From positions 20,252-84,251 of the forward strand of contig NW_004086333.1 of the NCBI RefSeq assembly GCF_000220395.1: a DNA stretch of 64,000 bases, read 5' to 3'. The notes beneath the pieces were generated by a model. It ran no database searches and was not told the origin of the DNA. It was given only the letters and a program-made list of their open reading frames with translations. Of this stretch, positions 47,809-59,518 are shown piece by piece. The position numbers and the translations under genes were made by a program. Within the stretch, counting starts at the first letter, position 1, and each line of letters begins with the position of its first letter. This DNA is from Ichthyophthirius multifiliis. Lineage: Eukaryota; Ciliophora; Oligohymenophorea; Hymenostomatida.

Positions 47809-48946
47809 TCATTCATATATTTTTACACATGCTTATATTTATTATCGACAAAATGCACATTATTTATTTTTTAATATATCAACTGAGCATTTTTGACAAT
47901 ATTTTTTATGTCCGCACGGAATACAAGCATGAGTTCTTTCATATTATAGGCATATAATACATGTATTATCTTCTTCTTCTCCTTCATTATTATTTTATTG
48001 TTTTTAATTTTATGTGAAATATATTTCATTAATTTAATTTTTATCTAAATTATTATTATCTTTTTAATCTATTATTTCACTAATATTATTGTTATCATCA
48101 GATTCACCAGATCCAAGATCAATAACTTATTATTAACTTTTTTATGAAGATTTCTCATCTTGGATTATAATATCTCCATTTTCTTAATAACTATTTGATT
48201 CACTTTTTATTTCTAATAAAATTTTTTAATTTGATATTATTTATTAGTATTCTTATATGATCTTTAATCAGATATATATGATAAACATTAATTTTTATTA
48301 TTTTTTTACGTTATTAGATTATTCTAAATAATTAATAAATTATTACATTAAATTTTCATCTTAAAGTGTACTAAATTTATAATATTTTTTTTTTTTTTAA
48401 ATAAAAAAATGATATTTATTTGATAATTAATAAATTTATTTACCTCAATATTTATTAAATTTTATTTTATTTTGACTACATTTTTGAATGAAATTATTTT
48501 AACTCTTAATTTTATATAACATCCTAATTAGTTTTACAAGAAGCTAATATTACCTTTTTTTTTTTAATTTAAATTAATTTTTATTTTAATTTATTTACTT
48601 AAATAAAGTTTAATTAATCGAATAATTTTTCCTTATATAAACATATATTTTAATTTGCAATAATTTATTCATTTTTAGAAAAACTCTAAATATTCTTTTC
48701 GTTTGCATAAAGCTAATAAGAATTATTTTATGGTGATATCTAAAATTTTATGTTTTCAATAATAAAAGAATATTCTAATTTATTTCTTTAAATTAATTTA
48801 GTTATTTTGAAAAATAATTATAAATAATATACATTTTCTCTTTAAATACTTCTATATTATTGATTAGTATTTATTTTTAATTAAATCCAATTTAATACTT
48901 TAATTGTATTTAATAGATTGATTTTAAATTTATTTAGATTATCCAT
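47809..48946 (-). CDS. RING-finger protein (C3HC4), likely E3 ubiquitin ligase
   Basis: ATG is the complement of 48944-48946; the stop is the complement of 47809-47811. Introns 48371-48443 and 48262-48309 leave 1,017 nt (338 aa) in frame. The RING is at the very C-terminus: CIICLQYERTHACIPCGHKK, then YCQKCSVDILKNKQCAFCRQ. It has the spacing C-x2-C...C-x-H-x3-C-x2-C...C-x2-C of MGRN1/IAP-type RINGs. Before it lies a Ser/Asp/Glu/Gln-rich linker (GSGESDDNNNISE), and the N-terminal half is polar and helical. The family predicts E2 binding and ubiquitin transfer; the substrate is unknown. Confidence 0.82.
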
Positions 48947-49147
48947 ATTATTTAATTATGTTTTCTAAACTTAAATATTAAAAAAAAAAAAATTTAAATT
49001 AATAAATACTACTCATAGACATTCGAGTTTTTATATTTATCTTAAGAATATAATAGTTATAATTACATAAACAATATTAAATTATATTTTATAATTTATA
49101 ATATTTTATAATAAATATAAATTAAAAAAAATATATATATGTATATA

Positions 49148-49196
<49 letters not shown>

Positions 49197-49214
49197 AAAA
49201 TTATATTTAAATTT
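48947..49214. other. Spacer with (TA)n tract
   Basis: Short A/T-rich region; includes a (TA)n tract with regular TATG interruptions at about 49130-49192. Confidence 0.6.
49130..49192. repeat. (TA)n microsatellite
   Basis: About 60 bp of TA repeats interrupted by G at intervals. Confidence 0.9.
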
Positions 49215-50283
49215 TATTTTTTTCACACACACAATCATATTATCAATTATATATTAATTTTAATAAAAAAACAAAATCTTATTAATTATTTAATTTGTCT
49301 CAAAATTTAATAAACCCTTTTAAATAATAATTTGTTTCATTTCTACTTAAGTATCAAAATAATCATACTTAACTTGAAAATTTTTTGAATTATATTATTA
49401 TAATAGATTTAGATTTTTATAATAGTTATTTTTACCATCTTCAAAATCATCTATTTAAAGTTTACTATTTGTTTTTGCATATCCTTCATTTTTTATTTTA
49501 AATCTTATGAAAATTTTAAATCTTTTTCTAGAAAAGTTTATGCTCTTTTTTTATCATCATGAAGCAAATTTATAACTATTTTATGAATGCTCTCAATAGA
49601 TACTGATTATCAAACTAAATTCAAAAATTTTATTAAATATTTTACTACATTCTTTTAATTAACCCTATATGTATATATATATTAAATTTCTCCGTTTATC
49701 ACATTAAAACATTAATCAAAATTAATACTAGCCAAAAATACTCTGTTAATATCAACTATTTAATCGTTTTTTTATGATGTTTTATTCCTTTTTTAAAGTA
49801 ACTTGAATATTCTTTGCAAGCAAGTGCTTTTCCGTGAGAATCCCTTATATTTTTACATATATTTAAAAAAAACTAAATAAAACTAAATATTATTTGATGA
49901 TTAACAATTTTATAGTTTACTTTATTATCATATAAAGCGTCCATTAAATATAAAACTCTATTTTCATTTCTTGTTTTACTTACTCTTCCACAAGCAAATA
50001 CTGAAATATTATAATCTTTTATTTTTTTGTATATTTCTGTTGACTAGTTTTACTTTTTTGTTAGTTTCCTTAGTAGTAAATTATGAGAAATCGATTGTTG
50101 ATTTCTATTGTTAAATTTAAGAAATTTTTTATATATTTTTTTGTTAATTAATTCTATAATTTTTTTAAAGAACTCAATCTACAAATAAAATAAAAGGTCC
50201 GTTAACCATTTTTACTAATTAAAAATAAAGTTAATTAATGAAAAAATAAAAATAAAAACAAAGTAATATATATTTAAATCCAT
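49215..50283 (-). CDS. Hypothetical protein, unrecognised
   Basis: ATG is the complement of 50281-50283, giving a hydrophobic start (MDLNIYYFVFIFIFSLINFI) that may be a signal anchor. Downstream coding pieces are ISVFACGRVSKTRNENRVLY, LMDALYDNK (donor at about 49915), GFSRKSTCLQRIFKLLQKR, VDINRVFLASINFDQCFNVI, a helical Lys-rich part, then IDDFEDGKNNYYKNLNLL and QVKYDYFDTQVEMKQIII. One intron near 49850-49915 is convincing; other joins require splices or one-base slips, so the gene model is incomplete and the 3' end unset. The central block looks conserved and folded but I cannot assign it. Confidence 0.45.
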
Positions 50284-50938
50284 AATCTTTATACAAATTT
50301 AGTTGATAATATTGATTTAGATTCCTTACTTTAAAAAAATTTGTATTTCTTAATGGGAAATGTAGTTTAACCCTTAATGTTTAATTGACTTTATAAGTGA
50401 AATTAATTAAGTTTATTGCTGATTTGTTTAAAATGATTATAAGTATAAGCTATTACAATGTAAATTATTAATAACATATAACAGATAAAAATAAAATATT
50501 AAAAAAATATATATTTTTTTTGAAAATATAAATTTAAATTGATGTAAATATCAAAACTAAATTTAAAGTTGTAGTTTTTTAAACATAATGATTTATATTT
50601 AAATAAATTTTAGATTTATATGAACCTAAAAAATAAATAAAAAGATATTTAATAGTAAAAATATCTATTTATGTTTTATTTATTTTGAATATTTTTTGTT
50701 TTAAATGAAAATAAAATATATTTGTATTAATTATATTAATTAAACTATTATTATTTATTAAAAATAATATTATTTTTTTGAATATACATGAATATGAAAA
50801 GTAATTATAAATTTAATTCCAATATAATAAATTATAAAAAATATCTAAATTATTAAATTTAGATTAAAGTTTAATATTTTAAAAAATGAAATAAATATTT
50901 TTTATATAAATTATTATATAATATATTTTTTTCATGAT
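50284..50938. other. Intergenic A/T-rich spacer
   Basis: Nothing recognisable in about 650 bp. Confidence 0.7.
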
Positions 50939-51671
50939 TCAAAAATTTTATATTTTTTAAATATAGTTATCAAAATCAAATTTATCGCAACAGTTATGAA
51001 TGAAATCTGTCATTACACTACTAGTTCTTTATCTTTAATTACCAAAGGTAAAGCTATTAGATTTATTTACAATCTTATTTTTAGATTAAGAAATTATTAG
51101 ATCTTCGATTGTATCATTTTCAGATAATTCAGGAAATAAATTATCATCTTCTCTTCTTTTTATATTAAGATTATTATTTTCATTTTAATGATTTTAAAAT
51201 GAATCATCTACGTCATAAATATAATTTTAATAGTTATTATAATTTACAAAATTAGCATTTCTTATATAATCTTGATTACTATGCCAATTATTTTAATTAT
51301 AATAAGCATCACAAAAGGAATCAGTGGTAAATTTTTTGTATTTATTTTAATATAAATTATCTTCAATAAACCTAAAAAATTAATATAAAATGATAAAATT
51401 AAACTTTATTATACTTATTATCATAATTTATATCTAAAACATTTGTTTCATCGTAAAAAGGCTTCTGCTTTTTAAATTCCTATTAAAACTTAAATACTTT
51501 GGTAGATATATTATTATGATTATTATTATTAAAATGAGAATTATTAATACTTTTTTAATAAATTTATGTACATAAAGGATTATTTTCTTTCGATTATATT
51601 TCATTATCAAAAGCATGTGACCCATCTCTAGATTTTTTTGAGACATTAAAACAATTTTATTATTATTGATG

Positions 51672-51753
<82 letters not shown>

Positions 51754-52530
51754 CTGTTATTAGTTTTAAATTTATTAATTATTATTGCTTGTTTCATAAT
51801 CCCCTGACGACTATTATGATTTTTTTGTTTTTTTTAAAATTACTTAAACTGCTGATTTTAATGTTTAGTTTTACTTAATATTAGTTAATTACCTTACTAT
51901 TTATTCTTAATTTTTTTATGCTTCAATTATTTTTTGCATCACATTCTACGAATTTATAGTTAAATTTATTTAAGGAACTAATTAACTGAATTATTATTAT
52001 ACTTTTTCAATATTTCCATCAGCTTATATAGTGGCATTTTATACCTCTATCGGTAAAAATTACCAATTTAATATTTTTTCTTATATTTTTTCTACAGGCT
52101 TTTAAAATTGTTATTAAAGTTATTATTACTACTATTAGCTCTATTAAATTTACGTTTATTAAAACTATAATTATTATTATAATTACAGTTATTATTATTA
52201 TAGATGTTATTATTTATTATTTTATTAAGCTTACTCATTAATCTATATTTCTTCAACAATTTAAAGCTTTTATATTTCTTTTTTCTCTTATTAGACTACA
52301 GCCTTTTCTTAGTTCTCTTTATTTGTTGCGTTTGCTTAAAATTAAGTTAACTAATTAGTTACTGTTGAAGAATTTCTACTTCTCAAAGCCATTTTATTGT
52401 TAGATGCAAGTACTTTTTGTTAAGCAGTTTAAGTTTTTTCAGTTTGATTAGGAGAAGCTTTTTAGTTTTATTTTACTTTTTATATTTTTTTTCCGTTAAC
52501 TTTAATTTACTAGACTTTTTATTGGTACAT
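50939..52530 (-). CDS. Poly-Gln/Asn low-complexity protein
   Basis: ATG is the complement of 52528-52530 (MYQQKVQQIKVNGKK); the stop is the complement of 50939-50941. The N-terminus is basic and polar, followed by poly-Gln (about 52130-52240), a short ordered part (ILNWQFLPIEVQNATIQADG) and a second long homopolymer tract encoded by (TAA)n (51662-51752). The C-terminal part contains SRDGSHAFDNEIQSKE and KRREDDNLFPELSEND, and ends near FIHNCCDKFDFDNY. An intron near 51370-51405 joins in frame. The reading frame differs by one base on the two sides of the trinucleotide tract. No domain was recognised. Confidence 0.6.
51662..51752. repeat. (TTA)n trinucleotide repeat within coding sequence
   Basis: About 90 bp of TTA/ATT units. 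Read on the minus strand as TAA it gives poly-Gln from the N-terminal side, while the C-terminal side reads the tract as AAT (poly-Asn). The repeat lies inside the low-complexity protein gene. Confidence 0.9.
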
Positions 52531-54357
52531 TTTTTTTTGTTATTTTTATTCAATTTATTATTAAATTGTTTGTTTTTAATTTTTAATGATTATTATATAT
52601 AAAATAAGAAAGAAAAAATTTTATAAAATTTTTAACGAAATTCGGGATGTTTTTTTTTTTTTAATTTCTAGCTTTTTTAAGTAAAAACTCATAAATTAAA
52701 AAAAAAATAAACATATCTAAAATTTGTTTTCTTTTATGTTTTTATTAATATAAATAAAAAAGTTACAGTTAAATATTTTAAACAAAAAAATATTATTTAA
52801 AAATTACATAAAATTATTAATAATGCCAAAACAATACAATTATAATATATATGTTGTTATTCAAAATTTTTAAAAAAATATTAATATATTTATAGCTTAA
52901 AAATATCATATATTATTTGTTAATATTTTGTTTTTTGTTTGATTTTTTTTTTTAATAATTTAATCAACTAGCGGGATAAAATTTATAATTGCATATTTTT
53001 TGTTGATTTTATATTTAAATGAACTATAAAAAAAATAAAAAAACAATATAACAATATAACAAGTAATATATTCTCATAATTATTATTTTTTATATTTTAA
53101 TTAATTTAAAAATTATTATCGTTTATATTTATATTTTGCAGTGAATCTTTTATATATGATAAAAAAATAACTTAATTTTTTTTTTTTTTTTAAATATTAT
53201 TATTTTTAATGTTTGTATGAATTAATATTTATTGAAATAGTTAATTTATGATAAAGAATTTTGTTAAAATTAGTTATAAATATCAATAAAAAAAATTGAA
53301 ATAATGTTTAAAAAATGGTTAAAATATTTATATTCACAAAATAAAAAATTATAAATAGATATATTGTATTAAATAATTATAATTAAATATCATTTTATCA
53401 TACAGATTTTTTTTTTTCTATAATTTCTTTTTTAAAAAATATCAATAAATAAAAAAAAAATAGATTAAGGCTTTTTTTTTGTCGATTAAGTCTTTAGAAA
53501 AAATTAAAGAAGAAAAATAATATAAGCAAGTAATATACATACATATAAAGTTAAAAGTTAAAAAAAATTAAATGATAAATCAATTAAAAATGCTATATCA
53601 ATAATATTTTTAAGTTTAGAATCTAATTTAATAAAGCATATAATATTTTCAATATTAAATTCATTAATTATATTATATATAAAAAAATACTTAAATACTT
53701 TAATTTATTCTTCTTATAGTTTTATTTATTTTTTTATTATAAATTATTTTACAAATGTCAACTTATAGAAATAATTTTTTCAAAAAAAAAATTTGTTATA
53801 AAAATACTTATATATTCTATATATGATATAGCTTCTCTTTAAGAAGAAATTTTTTTTAAATATATTATATATTATTTGGATTTTTTTTAATTTTAAAAAG
53901 AATTTTTATTTAATTTGTTGTTTTATGTTTTTTTATTTTTTCTCTATAATTTTTTTTAAAAATTTTAATCACAAAAATTAAAGACCATTATCAATTTTTT
54001 TATTGATTGAGTTTTTTTTTTTTTAAATAAAAAAAATTATTCATTTAAAGTAAAGAAAAATTAAATTATCCATTTAAATAAACATTCTAATTTAAGATAG
54101 TATGAAAAATAATTAATTTTATATTATATATCTCTTATTAAAGATATATATATATATTACAATAATTATTTTTAAGGAGACATTACAGTATATACAATAA
54201 AAGAATATTTAAAAATTTATAAATAATAATTTTTATAGATATTAAAATGTGTTTAAAAATTAAAGGTAATTTAATAAATTATAATTTTATTAATTATTTT
54301 ATTTAAATATAATTAAGATTAGTTATTTTTATAAATCTGTATTTATATTTTTAATAA
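52531..54357. other. Gene-poor A/T-rich stretch (about 1.8 kb)
   Basis: Upstream of the low-complexity protein gene and downstream of UTP23. Only A/T homopolymers; no coding signal, hairpin or repeat of note was found on either strand. Confidence 0.65.
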
Positions 54358-55149
54358 TCATTCATTTTCATTTTCATCTTATTCTTATAATTATTTATTA
54401 TTATTTTGTTTTGTTCTTAGATGATTTTTTCTTTTTCTTATTTTATTTTTTTTATTAATTTAACCCTTATTTTTACTAATTTTTTTCTTTTTTTTCATAC
54501 ATGATAAAGGGTTCGGATTTTATGCTTTCTTTTTATTTCTTATAACCAAATCATTTTTAATTCTTTGAATTTCTTTTATTTTTTTTAATCTCTCTTATTA
54601 TTTTTCTTCTTATTTAATTTAGTTAATAATTTTTAGCTCAAATTCATTTGGCAAAAACTTGTTAGTCTTTTTTTTTTCTACATATTTTAACGCTTTTTAA
54701 TTGGGTTCTTCAATACTAAATTTTAAGTCTTTGCTAATAAAAAATATAGGGACTGGATAACTTTGCATTAATTTTTATTTTAAACCTTCATCTTAAGTCA
54801 AAACCCAATATTTTTCGTCGTTTTTATCACCAATGAGTTCTTGTATACATTCAGAAGCTGATAATCCATCAACATGATTGCACTTTAATTTAGGTAAATT
54901 ACGAGCAAATTCAAATAATTATTTTAATTAAGGAATTTATCTTAGCTCATTTAAAACACATTATGTAATTTATATCCAAACTGTTCCATGTAGTAACTTG
55001 GTAAGTTTTTCCTAAAATTCAAATTTTCTATCCATTGAAGCTTTTAAAAATGTCCCATCAACTAATAATTTATGTGGAAAGTGAAAATGAAAGTTTATTC
55101 TATAAAAATTAATCCATTTTCTTAGAAATTTAACTTTTTTTACTTTCAT
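54358..55149 (-). CDS. UTP23: rRNA-processing factor UTP23
   Basis: PIN-fold protein of the small-subunit processome needed for early 18S rRNA maturation. Single exon, 263 aa; ATG is the complement of 55147-55149 and the stop the complement of 54358-54360. Landmarks: LLVDGTFLKASM near residue 30, TQCVLNELRQI, KCNHVDGLSASECIQELIG, YWVLTQDEGLKQKL, VPIFFISKDLKFSIEEPNQ, and the family-specific NPLSCMKKKKKI toward the basic C-terminus. Order and spacing match UTP23 rather than its relative FCF1, which lacks the K-x-x-NPLSxKKKK tail. As in UTP23 generally, the PIN acidic residues are not all conserved, so nuclease activity is doubtful. Confidence 0.88.
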
Positions 55150-55546
55150 TATTGTATTTTTAGAAATAAAATATTATTAATTAAATTTTTAGTTGTGAAA
55201 AAAAAAAAATTATTTTATATTTCTTATTTATAATAATTTTTTTTTAAATGTGTATTATGTATAAATTATACTTTTTTTTGTTTTAAATAGAATATTTGTA
55301 AATATAAAATTTAACTATTTTTAAAGTTTTGTTTTTACAAATAAATACATAAAAATTATTTTAAATAAATAACTTCAATGCAATTATAATATATGTATCT
55401 TTTTTAAAAATTATAATTCATTATCATGAGAAATTAAATAAATATATATTCCATATAATTTAAAACTTTAAAATAATATTTTATATATATTTTTTTTTTC
55501 AATATGGATAAAATTAAATGTAAAAAATGTGTTTTTTTATTTATTT
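55150..55546. other. Intergenic spacer
   Basis: A/T-rich, between two minus-strand genes; presumably contains the UTP23 promoter. Confidence 0.6.
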
Positions 55547-56996
55547 TCAAAAATCTAATTCCTCTTCCTAATTTTTTTATTCATTTTCTATTTCATCAAG
55601 GTTTTCTGCATCTTCTTCAATCCCGCTTTATTTTTATCTGAGTTTATGTTACAAAACTGTTTGGCTAATAATTCCAATTCTGACATCCATTTGGCCAATT
55701 TCTTATCTAATTTTTTTAATTGCTTCTTTAATCTTAATTACTGGAGATGAATTAGTTTGTTCATCACCTTTACTTTCTAATTAAATTTTAATAGCATCAT
55801 ATTTTTCTTTTAATTATTTATATTATTCTCCTTATTCTTTTATTGAATTTTATAAATTATTATACTAAGTAACAATCGTTTTATAATTTTCAGATTTTGT
55901 TCTATATTCTCCTCCCAAGTCAGTCATATTTTAATTTATATTTTTTTCTCGTTTAGAAATTTACTCTAATACTTTACTCAAATGATCTATCAACCTTTCC
56001 AATTTAGGTCTTGCTTCAGGAAGTATTTTTTTAATTGAGCTTGAAAATTCTTTAGTTTATTCAATATGTGATCTCCATTCTTTTGCATCATTTTTTATCT
56101 AATATCTTAATTTAGCAGTTACTCTTTCTACTTCAAGTATCCAATCCTTTTCATTTATTTTAGACTATATTACTTGCTTATCTTCATCTATTCTAGATAT
56201 TTTTATTTTACTTTAAATTAAATTTTTATATATATATTAACTCTTATTTGGCTTGTTTTATATCTCCCATAACATCGAAATCTTCTTCACTTTCTACACT
56301 TATGTTTTCTGCCATATCTGCTTCATCATCTGCTCCATCATCTATTATAGCTTCTTCTTAAGCTGTTTATGATGGTTAATCAATTTTATGTTTTTTAAAA
56401 GAAAATCCTTTTGTTTTCAATGCTCTGTTTGTTAAATCGAGAATTACTTTACAAGCTGTTTCTCCTGAACCCTTTGTTTTTTATTTTGTTTTTTAAATAG
56501 ATTTATATTAAAATTTACAGATTTTAATTTTATAGGAGGAAAATCACTATCTAATCCTAGTTTTTTAGTTCAAATTCTTTTTAAATTTTAAATTATTTGA
56601 AAATTAAATATTTAATTTACATATATTGGAAGCTATTGACATAGGATCTCCAAATTAATTGAATTCTACATCAACATTATTTTATTTAAAAAGCCACGTC
56701 ACTATTTTATTAAAATAGTTAAATTATTCGTTTGAATTAAGAGGGACAGCAAAATAAGCTCTGTTTAAAGGTTTTAATCCACTTTTTTTTTAAAAAAAAT
56801 ATTTAAAAATTTATTTGAATAATATTAATACTTTTATTAAATAAAAGATTTCTCATAATTTAATAGCTTTAATTTTTCAAGTATTTCTTCCATATAAACT
56901 GTAGCATCTTCAGCAGTAGCCTATTCAGACTAAAATTTTATATTTAAAAATAAAATACAGTTTAAATATAAATACTTAAAATTAAGAATCAGACAT
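55547..56996 (-). CDS. IFT57: Intraflagellar transport protein IFT57
   Basis: Subunit of the IFT-B complex that carries cargo in cilia. ATG is the complement of 56994-56996 (MSDSQFQ, 7-codon first exon) and the stop the complement of 55547-55549. Introns are 56930-56975, 56782-56831, one near 56580-56630, one near 56475-56520 and one near 56210-56245. The N-terminal CH-like domain shows LKPLNRAYFAVPL, FGDPMSIASNI, LDSDFPPIKLKSGSGE and LDLTNRALK. An acidic linker follows, then a long C-terminal coiled coil with WRSHIEQTKEF, MTDLGGEYRTKSENY and the signature MDVRIGIISQTVLQHKLRQK. One base appears missing at a T6 run (56561-56566). This is direct evidence for a ciliated organism. Confidence 0.9.
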
Positions 56997-58490
56997 TTAT
57001 AAAAATAAAGTAAATTAAATAGAAAAAAATTTAAAAATATTTTAAATAAAAAAAAATCAAATATTGAAAAAAAACATATAAATCGAAAAGGTTATATATT
57101 TTTAATATATAAAAATAATTTGAAGTTATCTTAAAATAATAAATACATTTCGTTTTTATAATATAAATTTTAATCATAATATATTATCATTGATTTTTTT
57201 TATTATTTAATATTTTTTATAATTATAATGATTTAAATAATGGAAATCTTATTAATATAATTAATATGATAATTCATCTTATAAATATAATAGTATTTAT
57301 TAAATTTCTTTATCATATTAGTATTTTTTTATATCCATAAAAATATATAAAATTATTGCTAATCTTAAAAATATGTATTATAATTAACAAAATTAAGTTA
57401 ATAACTAGTTTCTTTTAACGAAATAATTTTATTAAATGTTATGATTAAACTCGCAATTTTTAATTTATAATAAAATACCAAAAAATTATGAATATATATA
57501 TCCTCTATTTTCTTATTAAAAAAATATCAATAGCATAATTCTAACTAATCTAATAATTAAGAAATATGAAAAAATTATTAGAATGATATATACCCTAATT
57601 CTATTAATAGTACATATACTCATTTTAATAAAAACTCCAATATATCGATTCTCTTTAATATAGAAAATTCAACAAAGATAAGTAAAAATTTATAACAATT
57701 TTAAAAATAAAATAAAAAATTGTAGAATATTATAAAATATATCCAAGTTTATAAATATTTGATATATGATAAATTTTAAATAAAAACTCAATGTCTTTTA
57801 AAATAGTTTTAAAATAGTATATAAATATATTTTAAAAAATATAATTGTAATTTAAATTTTATTATAGTAATCATTTAGAATATATTTAAGATATTGCATA
57901 TCCTATTGCAATAATATTTTAACATATAAGATATTCCTATTAAAGTTTTAAATGCTTATTTAATTTAATTTGCAATTTTAAGCTTTTAATAAACTTATAT
58001 AATATACATATATTTAAATGTAAATAAATATAAATCCCTGAACAAACATTTGAACACATTTAAATAAATAAATACTAATTGACTATATATTTTAAGTTTT
58101 ATTCAAAAATAATTATTTGAATTAGATTATTATTAATCAACGTGCTGTGCTTTTGATAAAAAATCTTTCATATATTGTTTAAAATAATATATAATATAAT
58201 TAAAAATTAGATAAAATTTATAAAAAAAGTTATTAAAATTTTCAATAAGAAAGAATAAGATAATAAAAAATAATATAGATTCTTCTTTATATAAATAAAA
58301 AAAAGGCAAACCAAAATCGATAATAATAAGACTAAATATCAATATAAATTAATTATAAAAAAAGATTAAAATAATATATTTTCAATTTTTTATGTATTTA
58401 TATAAATTTTCGAAATTATTATTTTTAGTTATTTTTTATTTTATATAAAACATTTTTTTTATTTATTTATAATAAAAAAATAGTAAAAAT
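56997..58490. other. Gene-poor A/T-rich stretch (about 1.5 kb)
   Basis: Divergent region between IFT57 and the small membrane protein. A hydrophobic minus-strand frame at about 58107-58342 lacks an ATG and is not called. Otherwise nothing recognisable. Confidence 0.6.
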
Positions 58491-58931
58491 ATGAATTAAA
58501 ACTATATCTATAATTATTTTTAGATCGTTAAAAATTAAAATTTGTATTTTGATTCCTTTTAGATGCTTTTTTTTAAAGATATTGATAAATAATTGAATTA
58601 AGAAGAAAAATAAATTAGATACAAAATGGATTTATTTTTAATTTCAGTATGTTCATTTGGAAATTTAGGTGCAATGGCAATTCTTTATAATTAATTAAGT
58701 TTTTTAAATAGTAGTGTTTTTAATCCTATTAGAGATATAAAAATAAGTCTATTATGCTTTGGATTCACATTAATTATTAGAGGGACTGCAACATTTTATG
58801 TTTGGTAAAATGTTTAAGGCATTTATTATCGTGTAAATAAAAGCAAATTATAAAATTAAATAAAAATTGATTTTTTTAAAAATAATATAAATAATCTATT
58901 TAAAATATATTTATATAGATATTTTTTATGA
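58491..58931 (+). CDS. Small protein with two predicted TM helices
   Basis: Single exon, ATG 58491 to TGA 58929-58931, 146 aa. Two hydrophobic segments, FLISVCSFGNLGAMAILYNQ (about residue 46) and ISLLCFGFTLIIRGTATFYV (about residue 85), flank a polar loop (NSSVFNPIRDIK), suggesting a two-pass membrane protein. The N-terminus is polar and not a signal peptide. An internal Met at about residue 43, just before the first helix, is an alternative start. The family was not recognised. Size and topology resemble small mitochondrial or ER assembly factors, which is only an analogy. Confidence 0.65.
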
Positions 58932-59518
58932 ATATTTTATATTTAAAAAATAACATCTTAATTTATTTATATATATTTTCATTTTAAAATAAAAGATATA
59001 AATTATTTTTATTTTGTAAGATATTCCAATAATTATAAAATAATAAATTAAAAAAAAATCTAATTTAATATATATATATAATAAATTTTAATTTTATTGA
59101 AATTTAATTTTATTATAATTAAATAGTAATATTTATTATGCTTTTTATTAAATATAATATATTAATTTTTAATTTCTATTGTTTTTATAAATATTTAGAA
59201 TAATTTTATTTTATTATCATGCGTTTATTAATTATTTAAATTTGATTTGTTTTTACCTTAATTTAATATTTTTATAATAAATAATTGTTTATGTTTTTCC
59301 TGTTTTTTCTAAGTTTTGAAATTATTCTATTCTAATATATCTCCCTTAAAATAGATAACGTATTTTTTAATCTATAATAATTTTTATATAATCATAAATT
59401 AAATTTATAAATTTTTAATATAATTAAATATTTATTTATTTTTATAAAAAAAGAAAATATTCAACATTTCAAAAAAAAAAAAATTAAAAATAACATATAT
59501 AAATAAACTAATATTGAT
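58932..59518. other. Intergenic spacer
   Basis: A/T-rich; probably contains the promoter of the leishmanolysin-like gene. Nothing recognisable. Confidence 0.65.

Noticed and set aside
58107..58342. Hydrophobic minus-strand frame, possible small membrane protein
   Set aside because: No ATG opens it and no clear upstream exon was found; composition is what random A/T sequence gives.
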